From positions 124,001 to 188,000 of the forward strand of contig CAXXOZ010000018.1 of assembly GCA_963676435.2 (NCBI GenBank): a DNA stretch of 64,000 nucleotides. Reading direction: 5' to 3'. The notes under the pieces were generated by a model. That model was not told the DNA's origin. It did no database searches and saw only the letters and a program-made list of their open reading frames with translations. A program made the position numbers and the translations under genes. How positions within the stretch are numbered: position 1 is the first letter of the stretch; every line of letters starts with the position of its first letter. This document shows positions 43,907-51,979 of this stretch, piece by piece. The stretch is from CAXXOZ01 sp963676435. Lineage in GTDB: Bacteria; Bacillota; Clostridia; Lachnospirales; Lachnospiraceae.

Positions 43907-45687
43907 ATGAAAGAATTAGAATACCCATTTGATGAAGAGTATATTTTAAAAAAAGCAAAAAGAATAAAAAAAGATCTTCTTTCAGAGATAGTAATAGAAT
44001 CAGAAAAAAGGTTGCAGTTCTTGGGGGCAGCACTACTCATGATGTGATTAAAATACTCGATTTATTTTTACTTAACTATGGTATTGAAGCAGAGTTTTAT
44101 GAATCGGAATTTGGTATGTATTGGCAAGATGCTATGTTTGGCAACGAAGAGTTAAATTCGTTTTCACCAGATATTATATATATTCATACTAGTAATAGAA
44201 ATATTGTAGAATATCCTAATGGAAAAAATTCAACAGATGAAGTGGCAGGGCTACTCCATAATGAATACAATCATTACCATGTTATGTGGGATAAGCTTTT
44301 TGAAAAATTCAATTGCCCAATTATACAGAATAATTTCGAATATCCGTACTATCGCTTACTTGGAAATAAAGATGCTTATGATTCTAGAGGTCGGGTTCAT
44401 TTTGTTAATCAATTAAATGAACACTTTTATGACTATGCAAGAAAGAACGAGAATTTTTATATTAATGATATTAACTATTTAGCTTCATGTTATGGGCTGG
44501 ATAAATGGTCGGATTCATTTTACTGGCATATGTATAAATATGCTTTATCAATGAGTGCGATACCATATCTTTCTTTTAATATAGCTAATATTATAAAGGC
44601 ATTATATGGAAAGAATAAAAAAGCTCTTGTATTGGATTTAGACAACACATTATGGGGTGGAGTGGTTGGAGATGACGGCCCTGAAAACCTTGAAATTGGT
44701 CAGGAAACATCAATGGGACAAGTATTCTTGGAATTTCAAAATTATATTAAAGATCAAAAAGAATTGGGGATTATTTTAAACGTCTGCTCAAAGAATGAGC
44801 ATGAAAATGCAATATTGGGATTGAATCATCCAGAAGGAACATTAGTACCAGAAGATTTTATTTTAATTAAAGCCAACTGGGATGCAAAAAGTAAAAATAT
44901 TATTGATATAGCAAATGAGTTGAATGTAATGCCAGACTCGTTAGTATTTGTAGATGACAATCCAGCAGAAAGGGAAATAGTAAGACAACAAACAAAAGGT
45001 GTTGCAGTCCCAGAAATGGATAATCCTGAAAATTATATAAAAATATTAGATAAATCTGGGTTTTTTGAAGTGACAAATATATCCCAGGATGATTTGAATA
45101 GAAATGAAATGTATAAAGCTAATATTGAAAGACAAAAGCAAGAAGAGTGTTTTGGGGAATATTGCGACTACCTTAAATCATTAGAAATGAAGGCTTTAAT
45201 AAAAGAGTTTGAGCCTATATATATGTCTAGGATTTCTCAGCTGACAAATAAGAGTAACCAGTTTAACCTTACTACAAAAAGGTATACACAGGCAGAGATA
45301 GAAGAAGTTTCTGAATCAGAAAATCATATAACTTTATATGGAAAGCTAAAAGATAAATTTGGAGATAATGGCTTAGTCTCAGTTATTATCGGAAAAATTA
45401 ATGGAGATATTTTTGACATAGAATTATGGATAATGAGTTGTCGTGTATTAAAAAGAGACATGGAATTTGCAATGATGGATCAGTTAGTAGAAAAATGTAA
45501 GGCGAAATCTATTAAAAAAATAAAAGGTTATTATTATCCAACTCAAAAAAATGGGATGGTTAAAAATTTTTATGAAACTCAAGGCTTTTCTCTTATTGAA
45601 GAAGATGGTGAAGGAAACTCAATTTGGGAATTTGATCTTGAAGGAAAATATATAATAAAAAATAGCGTAATAAGCTTGGAGGGTTAA
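43907..45687 (+). CDS. FkbH-like HAD-IIIC protein, frameshifted at a poly-A tract
   Basis: FkbH proteins use a HAD domain to load a three-carbon acyl unit, glyceryl from 1,3-bisphosphoglycerate, onto an acyl carrier protein. The first frame (43907-44047, SD GGGGG) gives MKELEYPFDEEYIL and then fails. The rest of the family, LGGSTTHDVIKIL and onward, is in the -1 frame, which is open to 45687 (547 codons from a GTG at 44044). The break is at A6 (44004-44009); one more A would join the frames. The second part has the HAD motif LDLDNTLWGG (Asp198 and Asp200), VDDNPAERE and the C-terminal NQFNLTTKRY domain. Slippage, phase variation, a real mutation or a sequencing error are all possible. An acyl carrier protein gene follows by 2 bases. 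Confidence 0.85.
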
Positions 45688-45689
45688 GG

Positions 45690-45932
45690 ATGAAAAGAGA
45701 AGAAGTTTTTGGGATTTTGGACGAAATATTTCAAGATGTGTTTGATGATGAGAGCATAAAAGTAGAAGAGGGAACAACAGCTGAGGATATTGAAGATTGG
45801 GATAGCTTAGAGCATATCAATCTTGTAGTTGCGATTGAAAAAAAATTTGGAATGAAGTTTACAATGGGTGAAGTAACTGGTATGAAAAATGTCGGAGAAA
45901 TGATTGATATTATTTTGGACAGAGCAAAATAA
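45690..45932 (+). CDS. Acyl carrier protein
   Basis: This 80-residue acidic four-helix protein has the phosphopantetheine site Ser39 in DWDSLEHINL. It starts 2 bases after the FkbH-like gene, so it is probably the protein that receives the acyl unit from it rather than the fatty-acid ACP. AAGGATG-type spacing with GGAGGG upstream supports the ATG. Such dedicated carrier proteins also appear as DltC in D-alanylation, which is a useful comparison for the MBOAT and SGNH genes that follow. Confidence 0.92.
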   Translation: MKREEVFGILDEIFQDVFDDESIKVEEGTTAEDIEDWDSLEHINLVVAIEKKFGMKFTMGEVTGMKNVGEMIDIILDRAK

Positions 45933-45946
45933 AAGAAGGGGAGCTT

Positions 45947-46676
45947 ATGGAGAGTAAAACACTTTTAATTTTGGGGGCATCGGCAGATTTAGGAATTAGG
46001 TTAATTAAAGATACTCACCAAAAATATGACTATATTTTAGCACATTACAATAACTCTAAAGAAGAACTTTTAAAACTTAAAGAAGATTTAGGAGATAAAC
46101 TCAGACTCTATAAAGCAGATTTTCTAAAGGAAGAGGAAACAATTGGAATTATTGATAAAATTGAGGAAGATGGTTTTATGCCAACTCATATCGTTCATTT
46201 TCCAGCGGATAAAGCATTTAACGAAAAATTCAAAAAAGTTAAGTGGGAGAGCTTTCAAACAGGTATTGACATTGCTTTAAGATCTCTTTTTATAGTGTTA
46301 AATAAATATTTGCCTATAATGGCTAAAAAAACATGAGGGTAAAGTTGTGGTTATACTTAGTTCTTACACTAATAATAACCCTCCTAAATACTTGTCACCT
46401 TATGGAACTGTTAAATATGCATTAATGGGATTGATAAAAGCACTGGCTTCTGAATATGCAGATAAAAAGGTCAATATTAATGGAGTTTCTCCATCAATGA
46501 TGGAGACAAAATTTTTATCAGAAATCCCAGAATTGATAGTACAACAGAATGCGTTAGGTAATCCTAGAGGAAGAAATTTAATTGTTTCAGATGTTGTGCC
46601 AACGATAGATTTTTTATTATCAGAACAATCGGATTTTATTACAGGTCAAAACATATTCATAACAGGGGGAATCTAG
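45947..46676 (+). pseudogene. SDR oxidoreductase split by a one-base shift in a poly-A tract
   Basis: Two frames together make one short-chain dehydrogenase of about 242 residues. The first (45947-46336) has the nucleotide loop LGASADLGIRL and a start with AAGGGGAG upstream. The second (from about 46332 to 46676) has the catalytic VVILSSYT and YGTVKYAL (Tyr-x-x-x-Lys) and the ending GQNIFITGG. The break is at A7 (46325-46331), where six As would restore AKKHEGKVVVILSS. Without a shift the product lacks the active site. FabG-like reduction or oxidation of the ACP-bound acyl unit is the likely role. It may be a true pseudogene, a slippage-decoded gene or a sequencing error. Confidence 0.82.
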
Positions 46677-46682
46677 AATTTT

Positions 46683-48209
46683 ATGAGTTATTCCTCACTA
46701 AATTTTTTTATATTTTTGTTAATTATATGTATAATTTTTTATATCGTTCCTAAAAAATTGCAGTGGTTAGTACTTTTAATAGCAAGTATTTTCTTTTACT
46801 GTTTTTATAAACCAATTCTTGGGGTGTATCTATTTATAACGATTTTTTCTACCTGGATGGCCTCAATAATCATATATAAAACAAACAAAAAGACAGAAGG
46901 CATAGAAAGAAGTGGCTTTTCTGTTTTTATATTTATTTTAGCAATTATTCTAAACTTTGGGATTATGGCAGCTTTTAAAATGTCGGGAATAACAATCTTT
47001 GCATTAAATAGTGTTGGTTTTTCAATTGAAAACATTCTACTTCCAATAGGATTATCTTTTTATACTTTTCAAACAATAGGATATTTAACAGATGTTTTTA
47101 GATATAGTATAAAGCCTGAAAAAAACTTCTTTAAATATTTTTTATTTGCATCATTTTTTCCTCAGATTTTATCCGGCCCAATAGGAAGATTTGATAAGCT
47201 ATCACCTCAACTATTTTCGGAAAAAAGTTTTAATGGAAAAAATATAAGCATGGGTGCTCAGAGAATTGTTTGGGGTCTTATTAAAAAAATGGTAATAGCA
47301 GACCGTATAGGCATAATAGTGAATGAAATCTTCGATAATTCAACAGAATATTCTGGATTTTATATTATGTTTGCAGTAGTACTGTTTATTATTCAGCTGT
47401 ATGCAGACTTTTCAGGATTAATTGACATTGCTACTGGTGCTTCACAACTATTTAATATAAATTTAGCAATCAACTTTAATGCACCTTTGTTAGCCTCAAA
47501 TATAACTGATTTTTGGTCTAGGTGGCATATTTCTTTAAGTAACTGGTTTAAAGATTATTTATTTTATCCCTTATTAAAATCCAGATTATTTATATCTATA
47601 CAGGATGGTTTGAAAAAAGTAATTGGAAAACGAAAAGCAAAAAATACAACAACATATATTGCTATGTTTATTCTTTGGTTTTCGATCGGTTGTTGGCATG
47701 GACTAGAGTGGCACTATATATTGGGAGCAGGTGTGATTTTTGGGTTTTACATAATTTCTGGAAGGATGCTAAAACCAGTTTTTGATTTTTTTACTAAGGC
47801 TTTTAAAATTAATAAGAAAACATTTTTATATAAAGTTTTCGAAGTGATTAGAACATTTATGCTACTTGAGTTTGCATTATTATTTTGGAGAGCTTCTAGT
47901 GTTAATATTGCTGTTAATATGTTTTTTAGTTTTTTCAAAGGTCTAAATAATTCTATAGATTTTTTTAAAGGTGGGATTCTCGAATTAGGTTTAGATTTAA
48001 ATAATTTGATTGTTATTTTTATTGGTATCACAATTCTTTTTGCTGTTGATTTATTACATTATAACAATTTTAAAATCAGAGAATGGATAATTAATAAAAG
48101 TATATATATCAAATGGCCAATTTATTTATTTGCAATAATGACAATACTTTTACTAGGTATATATGGACCAAAATATATCGCTAGTGATTTTATATATTTC
48201 AAATTTTAA
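46683..48209 (+). CDS. MBOAT-family O-acyltransferase (DltB/AlgI type)
   Basis: This 508-residue polytopic protein has about a dozen membrane segments and the family landmarks LPIGLSFYTFQTIGYLTDV, GPIGRFD, FWSRWHISLSNWF and the invariant WHGLEWHY (His339 and His344). Such proteins move acyl groups from a cytoplasmic carrier across the membrane onto glycans, teichoic acids or alginate. The adjoining ACP is the likely donor and the next gene its SGNH-type partner. It starts 6 bases after the SDR stop, with GGGGGA upstream. Confidence 0.94.
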   Translation: MSYSSLNFFIFLLIICIIFYIVPKKLQWLVLLIASIFFYCFYKPILGVYLFITIFSTWMASIIIYKTNKKTEGIERSGFSVFIFILAIILNFGIMAAFKMSGITIFALNSVGFSIENILLPIGLSFYTFQTIGYLTDVFRYSIKPEKNFFKYFLFASFFPQILSGPIGRFDKLSPQLFSEKSFNGKNISMGAQRIVWGLIKKMVIADRIGIIVNEIFDNSTEYSGFYIMFAVVLFIIQLYADFSGLIDIATGASQLFNINLAINFNAPLLASNITDFWSRWHISLSNWFKDYLFYPLLKSRLFISIQDGLKKVIGKRKAKNTTTYIAMFILWFSIGCWHGLEWHYILGAGVIFGFYIISGRMLKPVFDFFTKAFKINKKTFLYKVFEVIRTFMLLEFALLFWRASSVNIAVNMFFSFFKGLNNSIDFFKGGILELGLDLNNLIVIFIGITILFAVDLLHYNNFKIREWIINKSIYIKWPIYLFAIMTILLLGIYGPKYIASDFIYFKF

Positions 48210-48221
48210 GGAAATTATTAT

Positions 48222-49199
48222 ATGAAAAACAAAGTTTTTAAACAAATTTGCTTTTTTACAATTTTATTGATACTTGTATTTGTTTTTAATAGAGTACTTG
48301 TACCCAAAGATGAAAACTATGATAAATATAAAATATTCAATAATTTAGAAAAAAATTCTTTGGATATATGTTATATTGGGACTTCTATACCTGATGCAGC
48401 CATCGATCCTGAAATCATTAATAAAAAAAATGCCGTGGAATCTTTTAACTATAGCATCACAGGACTTCGATTAGAACATATGTATTATAGAATTGTAGAT
48501 ATGCTAAAAACTCAAAAACCTTCACTACTTGTTCTTGATACAAGTACATTTTTACCAATGGAAGAAGGTGCAATTGATCTTTTAGTTAGATGGGCGTTTA
48601 ATCCTCTTCCACTATCAAAGAATAAATATGAAGCCATAAGCAAATGGATACCTGCCAGTTTAAGAATAAATTATATAAGTAATTATCCTTTATACCATAC
48701 AAGAATATTTGAATTAAATAAAAATGATTGGTTAAAGGCATTAAATCTGTATGAATATCCTGAAAAAGCAGCGTATAAGGAAATTTCAAATTTAGGATGG
48801 AAAAATTTGGGCACAGATGGACTAGATAGAAGTGATGACTTTTTTCTTACGGATTTTTCTAAAGTCACAGAAGAAATAGAAATTTCTAATGAACAAAAAG
48901 AGTACTTGGAACTTATTATAGATTTGGCAAGAGAAAATGACATAAAGATACTTTTTTTAACAGTACCATATAAGGATACATATGGATATTCAGCAGAAAG
49001 AAATGTTAAAATAAATAATTATATAGCGAGTAATTATCTAGATTCTGATGTGAAGTTACTTGATATGAATAGAATTTATCAAGAACTGGATTTTGATTAC
49101 TGCTATATGGTAGATGAAGGGCACATGAACTCTTTTGGGGCTAGTTTAGTGAGCAATTATCTCGCTGATTATATAAATGAAAATTATGATTTTAATTAG
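48222..49199 (+). CDS. SGNH-like exported protein (DltD/AlgJ-like partner)
   Basis: This 325-residue protein has one N-terminal membrane anchor (about residues 8-26) and an outside domain with SGNH-type blocks: IGTSIPDAAIDP with Ser55, VLDTSTFLP in the middle and VDEGHMNSFG with Asp298 and His301. In alginate and D-alanine systems such proteins act with an MBOAT to place the acyl group on the polymer. It starts 12 bases after the MBOAT gene. The ISLre2-type element inserted right behind it may end the transcript here. Confidence 0.85.
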   Translation: MKNKVFKQICFFTILLILVFVFNRVLVPKDENYDKYKIFNNLEKNSLDICYIGTSIPDAAIDPEIINKKNAVESFNYSITGLRLEHMYYRIVDMLKTQKPSLLVLDTSTFLPMEEGAIDLLVRWAFNPLPLSKNKYEAISKWIPASLRINYISNYPLYHTRIFELNKNDWLKALNLYEYPEKAAYKEISNLGWKNLGTDGLDRSDDFFLTDFSKVTEEIEISNEQKEYLELIIDLARENDIKILFLTVPYKDTYGYSAERNVKINNYIASNYLDSDVKLLDMNRIYQELDFDYCYMVDEGHMNSFGASLVSNYLADYINENYDFN

Positions 49200-49203
49200 C
49201 TTA

Positions 49204-49236
49204 ATGGAAAGAGCTAGGGTAAAAATTTTGTAGGAT
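49204..49236. repeat. Left target duplication and inverted repeat of ISLre2-type element 2
   Basis: ATGGAAAGA (49204-49212) is followed by the left inverted repeat, starting GCTAGGGTAAA and sharing GTAGGAT and TTAATTG blocks with the right end. Confidence 0.87.
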
Positions 49237-49256
49237 ATTAATTGAAAAAAACAATA

Positions 49257-49323
49257 GAGAACACCTTCTTTGTGTTAAGATTTAAATGCGAATAAAAATA
49301 AAACGCAAAGGATGGGTGTTCTC
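49257..49323 (+). promoter_or_regulatory. RNA hairpin hiding the RBS of transposase 2
   Basis: GAGAACACC (49257-49265) pairs with GGTGTTCTC (49315-49323), and CTTTGTG (49268-49274) with CGCAAAG (49304-49310) including one G-T pair. The right arm includes the AAAGGATGGG ribosome-binding region and ends one base before the ATG. It has the same layout as the hairpin at 3826-3894, with paired base changes. Confidence 0.68.
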
Positions 49324-49324
49324 T

Positions 49325-50791
49325 ATGATTAAAAGTATACAACAGTTTGAAGAAGTTGGGGTAAAAAAATTAGGTAAAGTGTTAGAAGATTTTATAAATA
49401 AACCAGAAAAGCAGGCGGAGTTTATTTATGGTGTTACAGATTCAGTTGTAAGGTTAGGTTTAGATATTATTAAAGAAACTTTAGAGAGCATGGATGAAGA
49501 ACTACGTAAAAGTGGTCTGCGAAAGTCAGGATGGGTAATTAGCAGAAAAGATGAAACATCATTAATTACAAGCCTTGGAACAGTTAAGTATCATAAAACA
49601 CTGTTTAAAAATAAAGAATCTGGAATCTGCGAGTATCTGCTAGATAAAGTCATGGGACTGGAAAGTCATACGAGAATGACTGAGGATGCAGAGGCGCAAA
49701 TGCTTGAAGAAGCTGTAGATAGCAGTTACCGAAAAGGTGGAATAAATGTTAGTCTTTCAGATACAGTGAGTAAACAAACAGTTAAGAATAAGATTCATAG
49801 TCTGAAATTTTATCAGGAAAATAATGAAGCCGTGCATAAGAAGCAAGTGGATTATCTATATATAGATGCGGATGAAGACCATGTTTCCTTACAATATTTG
49901 GAAAGTAAGGGAGACATTGAAAAACCAAGATCAAATACAAGTATGCCAAAACTAGCCTACGTATATGAAGGAATTGAACCTGATGCACCTAAAAGTCAAA
50001 GGATGAAGTTGATAAATCCTAAATATTTTGGTGGGATTTATGAAGGAAGTAAAGGAGTGGAACAGTTTTGGCGAGAAATATACGATTATATACAGTCGAC
50101 TTATGATATAAGTAAAATCAAGCATATATATATTAATGGGGATGGTGCTAATTGGATTAAGACAGGAAGGAAGTGGATTTCAGGATCTATTTTTGTATTG
50201 GACAAATTTCATATGCAAAAATACATTATAAAAGCAACTTCACATCTTATGGATTCAGCTTTAGATGCTAGAAGTGAAATATATCGAGCAATCAATAAAA
50301 GAGTTAAATGGATGGCACAGGCAACATTTGAAAAAATTTTAAATGTAACAGAAACAGAAAGTCAGAGAAAAAAAGTTGAAACCTGTATGTTATATATTCT
50401 CGGTAATTGGAATGGTATAATAAGAGGTGGAATTAACAAAGATTCACAGGTGGGTTGTAGTGCAGAAGGTCATGTAAGTCATATTTATTCGGACAGAATG
50501 AGTTCTAGACCATTAGGGTGGAGCAGACACGGTGTTAATCAAATGTCGAAACTACGAATATATAAAGCAAACAAAGGAAATATGTTAGAGCTTGTAAGAA
50601 TGCAAAAACAGGAATTACAATTGGCTGCAGGTGCAGAAGAAGAGATAATATGTATGAGTTGCGAAATGTTTAAAGCCGAAAGAACAAGATTAAAAGAAGA
50701 ACAAAGATATTTAGAAAGAATGACCCACAGTATTCCTTTTCCAGAAGTTAAAAAGATAGCATATTTCAAACATCACATTTGGGGATTGTAA
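49325..50791 (+). CDS. ISLre2-family transposase (UPF0236 type)
   Basis: This 488-residue transposase starts MIKSIQQFEE. I preferred ATG 49325 over an ATG at 49286 because the earlier one lies inside the leader hairpin. It has the family blocks KVMGLESHTR, DADEDHVSLQY, YINGDGANWI, FVLDKFHMQKYI and SSRPLGWSRHG in the same order as the transposase at 2349-3824, but is clearly diverged, so the two elements are different family members and not recent copies of each other. The frame is complete. Confidence 0.92.
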   Translation: MIKSIQQFEEVGVKKLGKVLEDFINKPEKQAEFIYGVTDSVVRLGLDIIKETLESMDEELRKSGLRKSGWVISRKDETSLITSLGTVKYHKTLFKNKESGICEYLLDKVMGLESHTRMTEDAEAQMLEEAVDSSYRKGGINVSLSDTVSKQTVKNKIHSLKFYQENNEAVHKKQVDYLYIDADEDHVSLQYLESKGDIEKPRSNTSMPKLAYVYEGIEPDAPKSQRMKLINPKYFGGIYEGSKGVEQFWREIYDYIQSTYDISKIKHIYINGDGANWIKTGRKWISGSIFVLDKFHMQKYIIKATSHLMDSALDARSEIYRAINKRVKWMAQATFEKILNVTETESQRKKVETCMLYILGNWNGIIRGGINKDSQVGCSAEGHVSHIYSDRMSSRPLGWSRHGVNQMSKLRIYKANKGNMLELVRMQKQELQLAAGAEEEIICMSCEMFKAERTRLKEEQRYLERMTHSIPFPEVKKIAYFKHHIWGL

Positions 50792-50858
50792 AAAGTAAGA
50801 AATATATGTATAGTGTGAACAGAAGCTAAGTCTGAAACACATCAAGGGGAATCTCTGT

Positions 50859-50899
50859 CCAATTAAATCCTACAGTAAATTTACACTATCATGGAAAGA
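50859..50899. repeat. Right inverted repeat and target duplication of ISLre2-type element 2
   Basis: The right inverted repeat ends at 50890. The second ATGGAAAGA copy is at 50891-50899. Confidence 0.87.
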
Positions 50900-50955
50900 T
50901 TTTATATTTAAAGATTTAGCGTAATATGATATTATCGTAGATAGGAGGGTTTTGT

Positions 50956-51975
50956 ATGTTTAAAGGAAAAACACTTTTAATAACTGGGGGAACGGGTTCT
51001 TTTGGAAATGCTGTTTTAGACAGGTTTTTAGACACAAATATTGAAGAAATCCGTATATTTTCAAGAGATGAGAAAAAACAGGATGATATGCGTAAAAAGT
51101 ATAAAAATCCGAAAATTAAATTTTATATAGGTGATGTTAGAGAACCAGAAAGTATAAAGAATGCAATTAGTGGTGTTGATTATATATTTCATGCTGCCGC
51201 ATTAAAGCAAGTGCCTAGTTGCGAATTTTTTCCAATGGAAGCAGTTAAGACTAATATTATTGGTACAAATAATGTTATTGAAGCTGCAGTTAATGCTGGT
51301 ATTAAAAAAATAGTATGTTTGTCTACAGACAAGGCAGCATATCCAATTAATGCCATGGGTACATCTAAAGCAATGATGGAGAAAGTAATTATAGCAAAAG
51401 CAAGAACTCTTTCAGAAGAAAAAACAACTATATCTTGTACACGATATGGAAATGTTATGTGTTCACGAGGTAGCGTAATCCCCTTATTTATTGACCAAAT
51501 AAAATCAGGAAATCCTATAACGATTACAGACCCAAGTATGACCAGGTTTTTAATGAGTTTAGAAGAGGCTGTTGAACTTGTAGTTTTTGCATTTAAAAAT
51601 GCAAAACCTGGTGATTTATTTATTAAAAAAGCTCCAGCCTGCACAATTGAGGTTCTTGCAAAGGCGGTAAAAGAGATTTTCAATCCCGATGCTAAGATTA
51701 AATATATTGGTACAAGGCATGGAGAAAAAGTTTTTGAAACCCTTTTAACTACTGAAGAGAAAATCAAGGCAGAAGAAATGGATGATTATTACAGAGTACC
51801 TGTTGATGCCAGAGATTTAAACTATGATGAATATTATTCAGAAGGTATAAAAGAATTAGCTGAGCTAGAGCCATATACTTCTCATAATACAAAAATATTA
51901 TCAGTTGAAGAAGTAAAAGAAATGTTATTAAGTCTTTCATATGTGAAGGAAGAATTAGAAAAAGGCAGAGGGTAG
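50956..51975 (+). CDS. capE: UDP-GlcNAc 4,6-dehydratase/5-epimerase, CapE type
   Basis: This 339-residue extended SDR enzyme starts the route from UDP-GlcNAc to UDP-N-acetyl-L-fucosamine. It has GGTGSFGNAV for NADP, the STDKAAYPINAMGTSK active-site stretch in which Met stands where most SDRs have Tyr before xxxK (as described for CapE), and RYGNVMCSRGSV. The CapF and CapG genes follow in order, which confirms the pathway. AGGAGGG lies before the ATG. The upstream insertion sequence ends 66 bases away, so a local promoter such as TATGAT at 50935-50940 may be needed. Confidence 0.94.
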   Translation: MFKGKTLLITGGTGSFGNAVLDRFLDTNIEEIRIFSRDEKKQDDMRKKYKNPKIKFYIGDVREPESIKNAISGVDYIFHAAALKQVPSCEFFPMEAVKTNIIGTNNVIEAAVNAGIKKIVCLSTDKAAYPINAMGTSKAMMEKVIIAKARTLSEEKTTISCTRYGNVMCSRGSVIPLFIDQIKSGNPITITDPSMTRFLMSLEEAVELVVFAFKNAKPGDLFIKKAPACTIEVLAKAVKEIFNPDAKIKYIGTRHGEKVFETLLTTEEKIKAEEMDDYYRVPVDARDLNYDEYYSEGIKELAELEPYTSHNTKILSVEEVKEMLLSLSYVKEELEKGRG

Positions 51976-51979
51976 AAAT

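Larger units (their letters stand above)
49213..50890 (+). mobile_element. Complete ISLre2-type insertion sequence 2
   Basis: This 1678-base element has inverted repeats (left GCTAGGGTAAA, right end read inward GATAGTGTAAA, then shared GTAGGAT blocks) and a 9-base target duplication ATGGAAAGA (49204-49212 and 50891-50899). The ends resemble those of element 1 (GATAGCGT...). It carries an intact transposase. Bases 50792-50890 hold no gene; a copy-like ATAGTGTGAA near 50808 faces the right end and may be a subterminal transposase site. It lies inside the polysaccharide cluster between the SGNH and capE genes. Confidence 0.92.

Noticed and set aside
49286..49324. Earlier ATG for the second ISLre2 transposase
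   Set aside because: It falls within the leader hairpin, has no RBS, and would add a short basic peptide with no counterpart in the first element's transposase.
51189..51767. Long reverse-strand open frame (192 codons) inside capE
   Set aside because: It lies wholly antisense to a well-conserved gene, has no RBS or recognisable motif, and has odd Ser/Ile/Ala-rich composition typical of shadow frames.
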